A stretch of 64,000 nt of DNA. Origin: Pachypanchax playfairii (taxonomy: Eukaryota > Chordata > Actinopteri > Cyprinodontiformes > Aplocheilidae). A program made the position numbers and the translations under genes. Below the pieces are notes generated by a model. It was given only the letters and a program-made list of their open reading frames with translations. It was not told where the DNA came from and ran no database searches. Every line of letters starts with the position of its first letter. Position 1 is the stretch's first letter. Shown here piece after piece: positions 23,701-34,695 of the stretch. The stretch lies in assembly GCA_006937955.1 (NCBI GenBank), contig SSNP01000010.1:4662697-4726696 (forward strand), in the 5' to 3' direction.

Positions 23701-25565
23701 GATTGTTGAAATACAGGGTTATTTTCAGGGCCAAACTAGACAAAGAGTGGGTGTTAATAGCTAGAAACACCCCTACTTCAGCCCCACCTCTTTAGCAGAC
23801 AGCTGTCCCCCCAGGCATCTCATTCTTCTCAGGGACCTTCCCATGGTACCCCACTATACGTCAGAAGGCTGGTGGGTGAGAAGGTGGGAGAAAAAGAGGC
23901 GGCTGCTGTCACAGCAGTTGGCTTGTGGGTCAGTTTTGTTCTGGCAGATTATAAAAAGTAAAGAACCACCAGGTTCTGCCTCCTGTTGGTCATAAACAGT
24001 AACTAATGTTTAAACAAACACAAACCGTGTTCAGTATCATGAAAGTTTATCTTTTTATGTCTTGTTTTGGATGCCTGAAGAAGAGTATCAGAAGGATTAG
24101 TCTTAATAACAGCTGATCTTGAAAGATCTCAATGAAAGGACAAAACAAAAGGACAGACTTCAAAAAAGTCTTGACATCTGATCTTCAAATATATATTTAT
24201 ACCCAAACAGCCAGTGTGACGCGTATTTATAGGGATTGTTTTCCTGTTTTGCAGCTATCCTTGGAATGTACACATTGATGAGCAATAAGCAGTACTACGA
24301 TGCTCTGGGTACCACAGGAACAATCGCCAACACGGAGGGCATCAACAGTGAGTAAAGACGACATGTTCAAATACTGTTTTTTTTTTTTATCAGTAACCAT
24401 TTTCAGTAACCTGACACTGACATGTATCAGATAAGTAAAAATGTACTGTGTGACTCTGTAACCAGAGTTGTGTTGTTGTTACTCCCAGGTGTTGTGAAAC
24501 CTGATCCGTTTAAGTACTTCCCTGAGGAGCCTCCAAACCCCACGAATGTAGAAGAAACCTTGGAGAGAATCCTCAACAACGACAGCCGATTGACTGAGGT
24601 CAACCTTAACAACATCAAGGTAAGAACAATGGGAGGTCACAATAATGACTATAGATCAATCAACTCACCTCACAGATGTGAAGTCTCTTTTGAATTCCTG
24701 CAGGACATTCCCATCCCAATACTAAAGGAGATCTTTGAGGCAATGAAGGAAAACTCCCACGTGGAGGTTTTAAGTTTTGCTGCGACTCGTAGCAACGACC
24801 CTGTGGCCTACGTGAGAACATCTTCCTTTAAAATACCAGAAAAAAAAATATTTTCTACATCTACTTTTTGCTTGAGCTAATCCTTAATTGTGTAAATGAC
24901 ATAGAAAACACCTCTACACTTATCCTGTACTTGTAGTTTCAGATTAAAAACCCTGATCTGCCAAATGATTTTTTCAAATATAGAAAATGAACCTTGTTGT
25001 ATTACCAGGCATGTGCTGAGATGCTACAGGAGAACACCAGCCTGCAGAGTCTTAATATTGAGTCCAACTTCATCACTTCAGACGGCATGATGGCCATAAT
25101 AAAAGCCATGGCTAACAACGCCACACTGATGGAGCTTAAGATTGACAACCAGGTAAGACATGAAACAAATCCAGCGTTGATTTTAGGCTGTTTGTCAGAA
25201 ACAAATGAAGAAACAATGTCTCTCTAACTTTCTGGTGAAGAGGCAGAAGTTGGGGGATACAGTTGAAATGGAGATTGCCTCCATGTTGGAGAACAACTCC
25301 AGCATCCTTAAGTTCGGATACCACTTTAACCAGCAGGGTCCCCGTGCCAGAGCTGCCATGGCCATCACGAGAAACAACGACATGCGTAAGAAAAGCTCTG
25401 ATCATATGAACAACCTAAACAGAATCATCTTAAATGCTCAAGTTTGGTCTTGTAATATTAAAGAGGATCAGTATTTATAGTTTTTACAGCAAGCTGATGT
25501 TTGAAGATGCAAAGTGTTATTATATGTGATTTCTTTAAACAGTTCGCCAACAGAGACTGAGATGA
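20712..25565 (+). CDS. tmod4: Tropomodulin-4, muscle actin pointed-end capping protein
   Basis: Nine coding exons join in frame: 20712-20813, 21213-21369, 22162-22278, 24255-24347, 24489-24619, 24704-24811, 25009-25152, 25241-25385 and 25543-25565. They give 1020 nt, 339 aa, close to the about 345 aa of the family. Tropomodulins cap actin filament pointed ends with tropomyosin in the sarcomere. The N-terminal half holds the tropomyosin/actin sites ('RDIDEDAIL', '[20 protein letters not shown]', '[10 protein letters not shown]'). The second helix region has '[11 protein letters not shown]' and '[19 protein letters not shown]'. From about residue 165 the leucine-rich-repeat actin-capping domain follows: '[12 protein letters not shown]', 'VNLNNIKDIPIP', '[12 protein letters not shown]', '[16 protein letters not shown]'. 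Close agreement with mammalian TMOD4 and its neighbours decides the paralogue. All introns are GT-AG. The N-terminus lacks about nine residues present in mammalian TMOD4. Confidence 0.97.
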
Positions 25566-25875
25566 AGCTGAAAGGACACGAGCCTCGGACCGTCCTTTCT
25601 GTGCGCCGGAGCGGAACAAATCATCCCAAATGAATCTGTCACTGCACACGGGGAAAACCGTGTCTAACATCCATTCTCAACATTTTATTTACAAGCTTTG
25701 ACATGCTTATTTCATTATAAAGGCATGTATAGGTAACAAGCAACATGTGAAGTGTCTTTTTTTGTTGCTTTTAGTTTTTTGCATCACCGACATCATCACA
25801 GTTCTTTTGATTCATGAAAACTCTTTCACTGTGGTGCTAAATTATGTGACAAGGGAGAAATCTGTAAATATTTTC

Positions 25876-25881
25876 AATAAA
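25876..25881 (+). terminator. tmod4: Probable tmod4 polyadenylation signal
   Basis: AATAAA about 310 bp after the tmod4 stop, followed by an AT-rich then GT-containing stretch ('ttggcaagttcagttttgttg'). It is the first canonical hexamer after the stop. Confidence 0.65.
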
Positions 25882-25899
25882 AATACATATTTAACTATT

Positions 25900-27042
25900 T
25901 TTCTACATCTTTGGCAAGTTCAGTTTTGTTGTTTTTACACCTTGTTGAATATTATTCTGAACAAATACAAATTAACGTGTATTTGATTATTTACAGGTGA
26001 AACTAGATGAATTGATACAATAATTTGAATCAATTCATCTGATATCAGAGATTTCTTATGACCTAATTTCCAATACGGTTTATAATAAGCATGAGATGAT
26101 TTTATCACCTTAGCAGATCCCTTCAACTAAAATAAAATCTTACTGCTTTAATCCCTTGAAGTTTTTCTGATCCAATGACTTCCCCCCAAACACCTGATCT
26201 ATTTTTACTCTAAAGCTCAGTTCCCCTCCTCGACCCTGAGGCAAAACAACTTAGCCCACACCGCTGAGCTTGAGTTACCTTGTTCCAAATATAAGAACTG
26301 TCTTTAAGAGGGTTGCACTAAGATTTATGACCAGAAACAGCTGCTAACCTCTGGTAATTTAGTCCACTTCAGTTTCCCTCACTGCTCATTTCTTTAACCC
26401 ATAACTTTATTTCCTGCAAGAACTCTCCCTTAAAGACCTAATAACACAATTTTTAACCATCCACTTCCTTTAAGCTTTAAAAGGTGTTACTGAAAATTTG
26501 GGATTATTTCAGAGTTTATTTTTTATTCTTATCTCACTTAGTAAAACGAACATACAGTAAATTTATTAACTAAAAGACGCATCAATATTTACATTCAGAT
26601 ATGTGAGTAAAATCCTGTAAATGATGACAGTACAAGACCATTTCAGAGATGTCAAACTTGTTTAGTTCAACATGTTTCCTGTCAAGACAGATGTTTTGTA
26701 AAAGAGGCCGACGACGGGTGAATGAGACATTTGGGACCAGAAACTGGAAAAGAACTCTCAATGCTCAATAAGTTACAGTAATATTTGTTTTATTAAAAAA
26801 AAGACTAAATGTTAGTAATCTTTTAAAATGCAGATGTATTTCTTCTTGTTGCTCACTAACAGACTATTACAATAACGGTGGGGAATGAATATTAAAGAGT
26901 TATTAACTCCTAACAATGCAGCTTGATAAAAATGCTGAGAAACTGTTTCATCTGTTTAACAGAGTTCTGATTGTTTCTGTGAACAAACCACCGTGTAGAA
27001 TCTGAGTTTTCTCAGTTCTTAGTCGTCTCTGTGACTTCAAGG
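25900..27042. other. Convergent 3' space between tmod4 and scnm1
   Basis: Contains the end of the tmod4 transcript on the left and the 3' UTR of scnm1 on the right. An AATAAA on the minus strand (26789-26794), about 250 bp beyond the scnm1 stop, is a plausible scnm1 polyadenylation signal. No other gene or repeat was recognised. Confidence 0.55.
26789..26794 (-). terminator. scnm1: Candidate scnm1 polyadenylation signal
   Basis: Minus-strand AATAAA about 250 bp downstream of the scnm1 stop codon. Further minus-strand hexamers near 26510-26570 are alternatives. Confidence 0.45.
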
Positions 27043-29444
27043 TTATGTGGTAAGTGAAGCAGGTTCCTCTTCATCTGAATCAAACTCCACGTTCTCATCC
27101 TTAACCCACTGGCCATTTGGGGCTTGCAACCATCCATCACTAAAAAAAACAAATAATGAATTATTAAACAATCAAAACAACAACCAACAGCACAGATTAA
27201 AAAAACCTGTTGTGCACCTTTTCAGTTTGAGGTAGTGCTCCAGTTCCCTCCTCCTCTCTGCTGATAGGAATTCTGCTCCTTGTGTCGCTGCAGACTCAGA
27301 TCCTGTTTGGTTTGTTGTTGCTGAGGATTCGTCAGTCACTAAAAACAAAGCTGACAAGTTAAAAAGAATACTTGCAGAGATTTCCTTTACAAAAGATCCA
27401 ACCTGTAACATCAGACTTTACCTGTATTACTTGAAGTAGAACTGGTTGTTGGTAGATTTTTTGAAATGTCACTTTTGCAGCATTTAGATGGTGTTTTGTT
27501 GCATGTGTTTCTGCTGGGATCCGATATGGCTGCAGCTGGTTTTCTTTCAGGTTTTGTACTATTAAAAAAATGAAAGATCTGTTTAAAAAGTTGTTAGCTC
27601 TTAAATGCAGATGGAAAATTGCACATAACTTTCTACACACCTGGTTATTCTGTGACAGCTGTTATATGGTACAGTCTTTAGCAAGGCATGATGGGTAAGC
27701 TTCCGAGTTTGTGCAAGTAAAGGGGCTGAACCTGAGGGCTCCTGAAATCACAGCGAAAGGCTTTTTTGTGCTCCTGCTTATCAAATGCTAATGTGCACGG
27801 CAGCAGTGTGATTTATCAGGTTACATCACAGTAAAAGGGAAATCATATTATGCATTTTACACAAAACAACAAAAGTATATAAAAAACATTTAAGTAATAA
27901 CAGTTTGTGCAGCAGAGATGATTCAGTGCCCCTCTGCTGAGTGACACAGCTGACACATTTCTACAGGGTTCCCACACATTTACACTGGAAGTCTTACTGT
28001 CATCCTGTTACTGAGACACATACCACCAACACAAACATTTAAAAAAACCCTCTTTAGTGCAGTCCAAACAACCTACTGATAATGTAGATACCATAATTTC
28101 CCCACTATAAGCTGCTACTTTTTTTTCTCACGCTTTGAACCATGTGGCTTAAACAATGATGAGGCTAATTTATGTATTTTTATAGGCTCACAAGCTTCAT
28201 GTTGCCAAAGCATTTAGCCTCATCACATCAGACCGAACAGATCAAAGTAGACCAAAGAAACTTCAAATTAAATCAAATGCACTCACAATAAATTCTTTAG
28301 TTTGCACTTCATGCACACCTTCATCATGGGAAACACAAGAAGAAATGCACATAATGCAGCTTTCAAGTTAAATGAGAATCTTAAAAAGCTCTGTTACAGC
28401 CACTGTTTGGTTCTGTGTAAACATCTGATGTTACAGTGTGGACACCTGCTGCATATAGACAGGTGTGGCCTATGTAAATAATGTCTTTTTTTGTTTTATG
28501 TAGTTGGTGCAGCTTATATTCAGATGCGCTCAGTAATCCAGAAAGTACAGTAGATAGTGGCGTCCAGATACTCCGTTGGTTGTTCCAAGACTCGTCCGAC
28601 CAGTTTTAATAGTAAAATTTGGACCTGTTCAATATTAATGCGCGGAACAGATATGGAACAGAGCAAAGAAGATAAAGTTACCTGTGAATCTTCATCCCTG
28701 ATGTAGTTTTCATGTCGCCTTTTTGATATTTCATTCTTCAGCTTTGCTTTTTTTCCATAGAATGTGTTTAGACCTAAATGCACACATAAAACTATATATT
28801 TACATAACAAATCATCACATTTCAATTGTAAATGATCAACATTTATCAGTCATTACATGTTTCTTAAAACACATTCTGATTTAAAACTTTAATTAAAATG
28901 GCAGATTTTTCTTCATTGTTTTCTATTCTCATTTCAGGGAATGCTTACAACTGGTGTCTGAGGTATTATAAAAACATAACAAAAAATTAACTCTCTGTTT
29001 AGAAACATATTTTAAACCACCTTCCTCACCTTCCAGATGCTTCTTTCCATTTCTGTGAACTGTCAGCATGTCAACTGTATCAAACACGGGACGGTAGGAG
29101 CAAACAAGACAGGTATATCTAAAAACAACAGAGATATTCAGTTGTGACTTCAACAGGCTAAATATACCGAAAATCATGTTCTACATGTATTTTAGGACAA
29201 AATCACCTTCCGTTTTTCAGAAGAGATGCTTCGTCTTCTGGAATAAAATTAGATAGAAGGTCTGCCACGCGCCGTTTCTAAAACACATAACATTTAAGAG
29301 ATACGAAATGCTAAGCTAAAACTAGCTATTGCAACATGCTATCTCAATTTAAACGTATTTTATTAAACAAAATAACACCAAATAACGTTTAACCTTAAGG
29401 ATGTTGAGCTGGCTCTTGTCATTCCCCTCTCTTTTAAAAGACAT
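27043..29444 (-). CDS. scnm1: Sodium channel modifier 1, U1-like zinc finger splicing factor
   Basis: Eight minus-strand coding exons join in frame: 29394-29444, 29207-29277, 29030-29118, 28682-28773, 27641-27741, 27422-27558, 27218-27338 and 27043-27139. They give 759 nt, 252 aa (human 230 aa). SCNM1 is a nuclear factor of the minor (U12) spliceosome, first found as a modifier of sodium channel splicing in mouse. The start MSFKREGNDKSQLNILK matches the human start nearly residue for residue. The U1-like zinc finger has C44, C47, H62 and H68 ('TCLVCSYRPVFDTVDMLTVH'). 'FYGKK' follows, then a basic stretch, 'PLLAQTRKLTHHALL' with 'PYNSC', a low-complexity Ser/Thr/Lys linker in exon 6, 'ERRRELEHYLKLK', and the acidic tail 'WVKDENVEFDSDEEEP'. 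The extra length is mostly in the linker. It runs head-to-head with lysmd1. Confidence 0.96.
28089..28552. mobile_element. DNA-transposon MITE in scnm1 intron 4
   Basis: The left end TACCATAATTTCCCCACTAT and the right end, read on the minus strand, TACTGTACTTTCTGGATTAC, are imperfect inverted repeats. 'ataagctgctac' on the left pairs with 'ttggtgcagcttatatt' on the right. This matches a common vertebrate/fish family whose ends read like 'ggtgcggcttatagtccggaaaatacggta'. There is no open frame, and it lies wholly within an intron so it should not affect the protein. Confidence 0.7.
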
Positions 29445-30243
29445 GGTTGTTATAAAAGTAGTTTCTGTTGGTTTCCGAAAGGGATTAGCGGCTTGAAGGT
29501 GATGCTCGGCTAATTCCCCATAGCAATGCTGCGTTCAGAAACAAAGTGGCAGATGGGAAATACTAACTTCTAACGTTAGAATTGCATTTACGTTTGTGCA
29601 CAATCTTAATTATTTTGTTAACAATGATAATTGAAATTATACGTATCTGTATCCATGTATACGCTTAATATTGGTTGCATTTAGAATTCACAATACCTAA
29701 AAAAACTGTTGCTATTCATAGAAACATATGCTCCAAAGTACCATTTAAATACGCGTCGTATTAAAGTCTGTTTCTTCCTTAATTTATCATAAAAAAGCAA
29801 ATTAAATATTTGTTCATCATGTGACTCTTTTAAACTGTTTGAATGTCAAATGATTCCTGTTATTCCTACTAAATTCAACACAGCGCTGGTGACGAATGTT
29901 GAGATCAACCACTCAGCACACGGCAGCCAAAGCAACACAGCTGCTCGCTGCATGGAATATTAACATGTAGCAAGTTCACGATAACTTTCCAGGTGTATTG
30001 TTTGTAACGTAACGCTTATGAAGGTAGGCCAATCTTCGGTTAAGCAGATTTTATGGTGAATTGCTTCAGAAGTTTGATAAGTGTTGTATTTGGCATCATA
30101 CAAGGGAAAGAAGTCCCAACGTTACGTAGTTGAAGTAGTTGGATTCTCTTTTCTTTCTTCAATGACGTTAGTGACAGTAAAGTTTACTGGGAGCTATTTT
30201 CCGTCACTGTCCGAACTACTGTCGAATTAAATGTTACCTGGAA
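29445..30243. promoter_or_regulatory. Shared divergent promoter region of scnm1 and lysmd1
   Basis: The start codons of scnm1 (minus, 29444) and lysmd1 (plus, 30244) face away from each other across 799 bp. Any promoters and 5' UTRs of both genes must lie here unless upstream noncoding exons exist. No TATA box was convincing. A 12-bp palindrome TCTAACGTTAGA (about 29570-29581) and several CpGs not otherwise common in the window are present. The human LYSMD1 and SCNM1 genes are also head-to-head. Confidence 0.65.
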
Positions 30244-33200
30244 ATGTCCAGAGAGCGATCACAGGTGTCACCCGGGGGTGGCGGCCTCCTTCTCGGAAAC
30301 CGGACCAAATCTTACGGCAGTTTGATCCGATCTCCGGTTCACCAGGGACACATTGAACACACCGTGCAGCCCGGAGAAACGTTACAAGGTCTGGCCCTAA
30401 AATATGGAGTGTCTGTAAGTATAACACATTCATTTATAACTTTTCCTTCAGATTCCGTATTTTTCAAACCTAAAAATACGTTATGAATAAACTTGCACAA
30501 GAATACTTTCTATAATTTAGTTATTTTACTTTTTTCTGTTGACATGTGCTAAGCAAGTATTTACTGCTCTTTAAAGTCCTTTTTTTAACAATATACATGT
30601 TTTGTTTGCATATTTGTCTTTGTTTTCTGAGCTGGGTGTTGTTTATCTTAACTTTTGTCATTTTGCAAGTCAATAAAATTTTAAAAAGACTCAATTAACA
30701 CTCTTGATCTATTACGTAAAGCAAAATATATCACCCAAAATGTTATAACACAGCGACATTTGCTTTGGTCAAACCTGCCACATACAAAGTTATGATCTTT
30801 TCCAGATGGAGCAAATAAAACGAGCAAACAGACTGTACACCAATGACTCAATATTCCAGAAGAAGTCATTATTGATCCCGGTGCTGTTGGATACGGCTGA
30901 CTGCAGCATTAAGGCAGATTTATCAGAAGTAAACAAGGATGAGTCCAACGCTTGCTGTGCTTTTGTTCAGAATGGACACACAGAAGGTTTCTCTGAGAAA
31001 AAGCAAAGTGATGGAAGAGAAATGGCTCCAGATGTTACTCCTGTGGACTTTTTGAAGAGGTTGGATGACTTGATCAGCCGCTCTAAACAGGCTGCATCCA
31101 AAGGATGTCAGAATGCAGACAAAAGGTACTGTCAAGTTACTATTTGTTCAGATACAGCTGTTTTCATATTTGTAGCATGACAGAGTTTTACAGTTTTGAC
31201 TTTTACAGTTTCCTTTGTTTTGTAGTTTATTTTATGTTGGTGTTAAATTTTTATGTATCTCCATTTTTATTAATGCTTATTTTTATTCTGCTCTTGAAGC
31301 CCAACAAATCAGTTGTATTTTGCATATGTTGTTTAAACTGTGTTCAGTTAACTCTGCAAAATGTTTCACATTTCAGGTTTATATCAGATTTCATATCAGA
31401 CATACAAGCTGTGATCTAGCACTGACCAGGTACCGTTCATGTGCAGAATGTTTGTGGATATCCAGAAATCCCTCTTTCCAGTACAGAATGTGGGATCCCA
31501 ATAGGTTTCCAGGTTAGACAGGATATAAAATCCTTCCAGCGATTTCTGGGTCTGACTAAGGATCTTCTCCCGTGGGATGTGCCCTGAAATCTTCCATCAG
31601 AAGGCGACCAGGAGGCATCCTAATCAGATGCTCGAACCACTTCAGCAGACTCCTTTTGTTGCAGAGGAGCAGCGGCTCTGTTTTAAGCTCCTCCTGGATG
31701 ATGGAGCTCCTCACCTCATCTCTAAGCCTGAGCCTGGCCACACAGAGGAAGCTCATTTCAGCTGCTTGCATCCGGGATCTTGTTCTTTCAGTCACGATTC
31801 AGATCTCATGACCATAGGGGAGGGTAGGAACGTAGGCAGACCAGTAAATCGAGAGCTTTGCCTTTCGGCCTTTTCCTTACTCCTTCATTACTGCAGAAGA
31901 AGCCCAAATCCATCGGTTGATGTCCTGCTCCATCCTGCCGTCCTGTATAAACAAGACACGTAGATGTATGAACACCACTGCTTGAGGCAAAGACTCACTA
32001 CCCACCTGAAGAGAGCACTTTACCTGAGGACAAGGCCTCAGATTTTGATGAGCAGAGAGAAATAAAAGTATAAATTGTTACAGTAAGGATACTTTGCTGT
32101 CCCGACTTGAACACACAAAATAGTTGTCGTCTTCTTTTCCTTTCGGCTGCTCCCTTCAGGAGTTGCCACAGCAAGTCCTCCATTTTTTTTTAACCCTGTC
32201 CTCTCATCTTCTCTCACTCCAACCAACCCCATGTCCTCCTTCACTATCCATCCATCCATTTTCTAAACCCACTTCTTCCTGTTCAGGGTCGCAGGGAGCT
32301 GGTGCCCATCTCTAGCGGTCACCCTGGACAGGTCGCCAGTCCATTGCAGGACCACACATAGACAAACAACTACTCACACACACACCTAGGGACAATTTAG
32401 TCACCAATTAACCTTTTGCATGTTTTTGGACTGTGGGAGAAAACCAGAGTCCCCGGAGAAAACCCACACATGCACAGGGGGAACATGCAAACGCCATGCA
32501 GAAAGGTCCCAACCCAGAATCGAACCCAGAACCTTCTCGCAGCAAGGAAACAGTGCTACCAACTGCACCACTGCACTGCACTACTCTAATAATGTGACAT
32601 TATAAAACTAAAATTTAAATTACTATGCAAGGAATGCTTTTTTTTGTCAACAATTGAAATCAAGGCATGAAGTTTGATTGAAAGATTTCAGTAGATAATT
32701 GATGTGCATTGAACAGATCTCAACCCAATTGACAGTGGAAGATTTTAGACCAAGATGTTTGGTAACATTCTCTCCACCACTTTCATAAAAAGCACTAAAA
32801 GATAAAATATTTTCTGGAAATCAGAGTTTTGGTGACAAAATTAAAATGGATTCTATCAGTGCACATTCCTTATTCTTATTATACTTTTGTTACCACCAAA
32901 AAATATATTTTCTCTTACCTTGAAACTGCACAGAATGTAAGTTATAGTCTAAGCTTTGAGGAAAACTCACCATCTCAAAGCAGAAAATCAGACTTTGAGA
33001 GAATTCTTGAATGTGTCCCGAACTGAAAACAAGCCAAACCACTCAATCTTTTCATGTTTTTCCTGACAGGGTTGCAGCCCTAGAAGCAGCTTGCTCCAGC
33101 GGGACATCAGATTGGCGGCCGCTCACAAGGTCGCAAAGTGTTATTTCATCTTCCAAAATTCAGCAGCAAGAAGCACAAAGGGCTGTGCCCCTCACTATCA

Positions 33201-33250
33201 CCAAGCTCACCAAACTGAAAGACAGGGAAGATGAAATCTTTGAACTGTGA
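30244..33250 (+). CDS. lysmd1: LysM domain-containing protein 1
   Basis: Three coding exons join in frame: 30244-30414, 30806-31125 and 33070-33250. They give 672 nt, 223 aa (human 227 aa). The LysM domain spans about residues 37-84: 'IEHTVQPGETLQGLALKYGV' continuing into 'MEQIKRANRLYTNDSIF'. Upstream is the 'KSYGSLIRSP' segment shared with vertebrate LYSMD1. The middle is acidic and variable, with 'VDFLKRLDDLISRSKQAA' before the last intron. The C-terminus ends in the conserved 'KLKDREDEIFEL'. There is no signal peptide or membrane segment, so a cytosolic or nuclear protein is expected; the function of the family is poorly defined, although LysM folds often bind N-acetylglucosamine-type sugars. 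All introns are GT-AG. The second intron (1.9 kb) is loaded with retroelement and repeat pieces. Confidence 0.96.
31505..32010 (-). pseudogene. Non-LTR retrotransposon fragment in lysmd1 intron 2
   Basis: The minus strand encodes a decayed C-terminal piece: 'ERTRSRMQAAEMSFLC', 'LRLRDEVRSSIIQEEL' and 'LLKWFEHLIRMPPGRL', then 'FRAHPTGEDP'. The order matches the post-RT tail 'AEMSFLRRVAG ... RWFGHL.RMPPGRLP.EVFRA.PTG' found in a very common fish LINE. Upstream phrases (plus 31800-31960, 'gagagctttgcctttcggcc') belong to the same element. The LINE clade cannot be decided from this part. The piece is antisense to lysmd1. Confidence 0.75.
32110..32235. repeat. Dispersed fish repeat in lysmd1 intron 2
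   Basis: The stretch 'gtcgtcttcttttcctttcggctgctcccttcaggagttgccacagcaagtcctcc' followed by 'ccctgtcctct...cttcactatcc' is a familiar fish repeat. It directly abuts the next repeat at 32236. Confidence 0.6.
32236..32590 (+). repeat. Well-preserved copy of a common fish dispersed repeat
   Basis: Starts with (ATCC)n and 'attttctaaacccacttcttcctgttcagggtcgcagggagctgg' and runs through 'ggacaggtcgccagtccattgcagg', 'tttggactgtgggagaaaaccagagt' and 'gaatcgaacccagaaccttctcgcagcaaggaaacagtgctacc'. It is the best copy of the family also represented at 585-690, 34235-34360 and 43690-43900. It has no open frame of its own. Confidence 0.75.
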
Positions 33251-34086
33251 CATCTTTATCTGTTTCACGCTAATCATTAAAAATAATTTTCTCAGAAAGC
33301 TTTTGCAGGGATTGAACCCTGGACCTCCGGTGTTAAAAACATGATATAACTACACTTCTTGTCACAAAGCTATTTAACATTGACTTAAAATACATTAAGT
33401 CAGGTTTTTTAATGTATTATTGCACATTGTAGCTTTATTTATTTTTAACAACTCCATATACTGTAGATTATAAAAAGATGTTTGGCTTCTTCTCACAGGA
33501 AATAGGAGAAGGAACCTTTACAGATAAGGAGGTCACATGGTGTTTTAGTCACATAGACTCAGCAGGTGGTTTGTGTAGCAATAGAAATACATAGTTACGG
33601 TCACTGCATTAATAAAACACACAATACACCTAAAAATCTAATACTACTATAGCTAAAGTAATCATGAAACAGCAATGTGTTTCTGGAATATTTATAACTG
33701 TTTGGGAAAGAATGCGGTGTTTTAAAAAATAAAGGATTTTTAAAAAGCCTTTTAATTATTGAAAGTGTTAAACTGTCTAAATTTTAATATTAACATATGG
33801 TGGAATGTCAGCAATTAATTGGATATTTTTCTCTTATTTTATAATGTTAAGAGGTTTTATTGAAATATTTTCACCAATGATCCAGTTTTCAGAAAAATCC
33901 AATGTTAAGATTATCAGCTTTTGCAGTCCCCAGAAAATAATAAATGTCTCTATTGAAGCATTTAGATTTATTTGGCAAATGAAAATAATTATCCATAAAG
34001 CATTTATATGGTTATTTACTTTTTAATGACTGATTTTCATGAACTTGGTAAACTCAGTGCACTGTTGTTGAAGAATCATCTTCTGA

Positions 34087-34099
34087 CCAGCAGATGGCA
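34087..34099 (+). promoter_or_regulatory. CTCF core-like motif
   Basis: CCAGCAGATGGCA fits the vertebrate CTCF core pattern CCASYAGRKGGCR at every position. It sits between the convergent 3' ends of lysmd1 and tnfaip8l2. Occupancy cannot be judged from sequence. Confidence 0.4.
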
Positions 34100-34234
34100 G
34101 GTTTGTTCCAGAATTTAATTTCCCTACTTTTTCCAGTTAATGAAGTCTTTCCAGCTGATTTAAAGCTGCACTTTTAGAATTTTGTAATAATGTGGAATCA
34201 TCACTAGCTATAAGTAAAATATTTAAAGTGCTCA

Positions 34235-34360
34235 GTCATTTTCTGTATTTGTTCCTGTTCAGGGTTGTGGGGAGCTTGTGGTCACTGGGTGAGAGGCGGG
34301 GTCACACCCTGAACAGGTTACAGTCAATCACAGGGTCACATAGAGACAAATAACCATTTA
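34235..34360 (+). repeat. Truncated copy of the 32236-type repeat
   Basis: 'ttttctgtatttgttcctgttcagggttgtggggagcttg' and 'gggtgagaggcggggtcacaccctgaacagg' correspond to the 5' half of the repeat at 32236-32590. It stops after 'acatagagacaaataaccattt'. Confidence 0.6.
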
Positions 34361-34695
34361 TTTAAAGAGCTCAAACATGAAAATAATGGCCAATATTTCA
34401 AAACAGCTTATGTGTTTTAAATGAGTCCATCAGGTTTTCATTAAGTTTTCCTTAATAGACAAGCATACATTGTACTTTGACAGTACACGTGTCATGTGTA
34501 CAAAAAGATGACAAAATACTTTACAAACTTTAATTTCATGTGTTCCTCAGGAAATACAAGGGGCAGCAGATCTGTTCTCAAACTGTTGTCAAACGTTACC
34601 GTTCCTCAGTAACAGTTAGACAAATGTTGTCCAGAGTCTTAGGGATGTTTCCCTGTTGATCTCCCAGTGTCTGTTGCAGGTGTTTAACCTGTTTG

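Larger units (their letters stand above)
33251..34695. other. Convergent 3' space between lysmd1 and tnfaip8l2
   Basis: Holds the lysmd1 3' UTR on the left (plus-strand AATAAA at 33611-33616 and 33728-33733) and the tnfaip8l2 3' UTR on the right (minus-strand AATAAA at 34357-34362). A CTCF-core-like motif and a repeat fragment lie between them. No other gene is supported. Confidence 0.55.

Noticed and set aside
33303..33333. tRNA-like 3' arm ('gggattgaaccctggacctccggt')
   Set aside because: Resembles a B-box/T-arm on the minus strand but no matching acceptor or D arm lies nearby; at most a SINE scrap.
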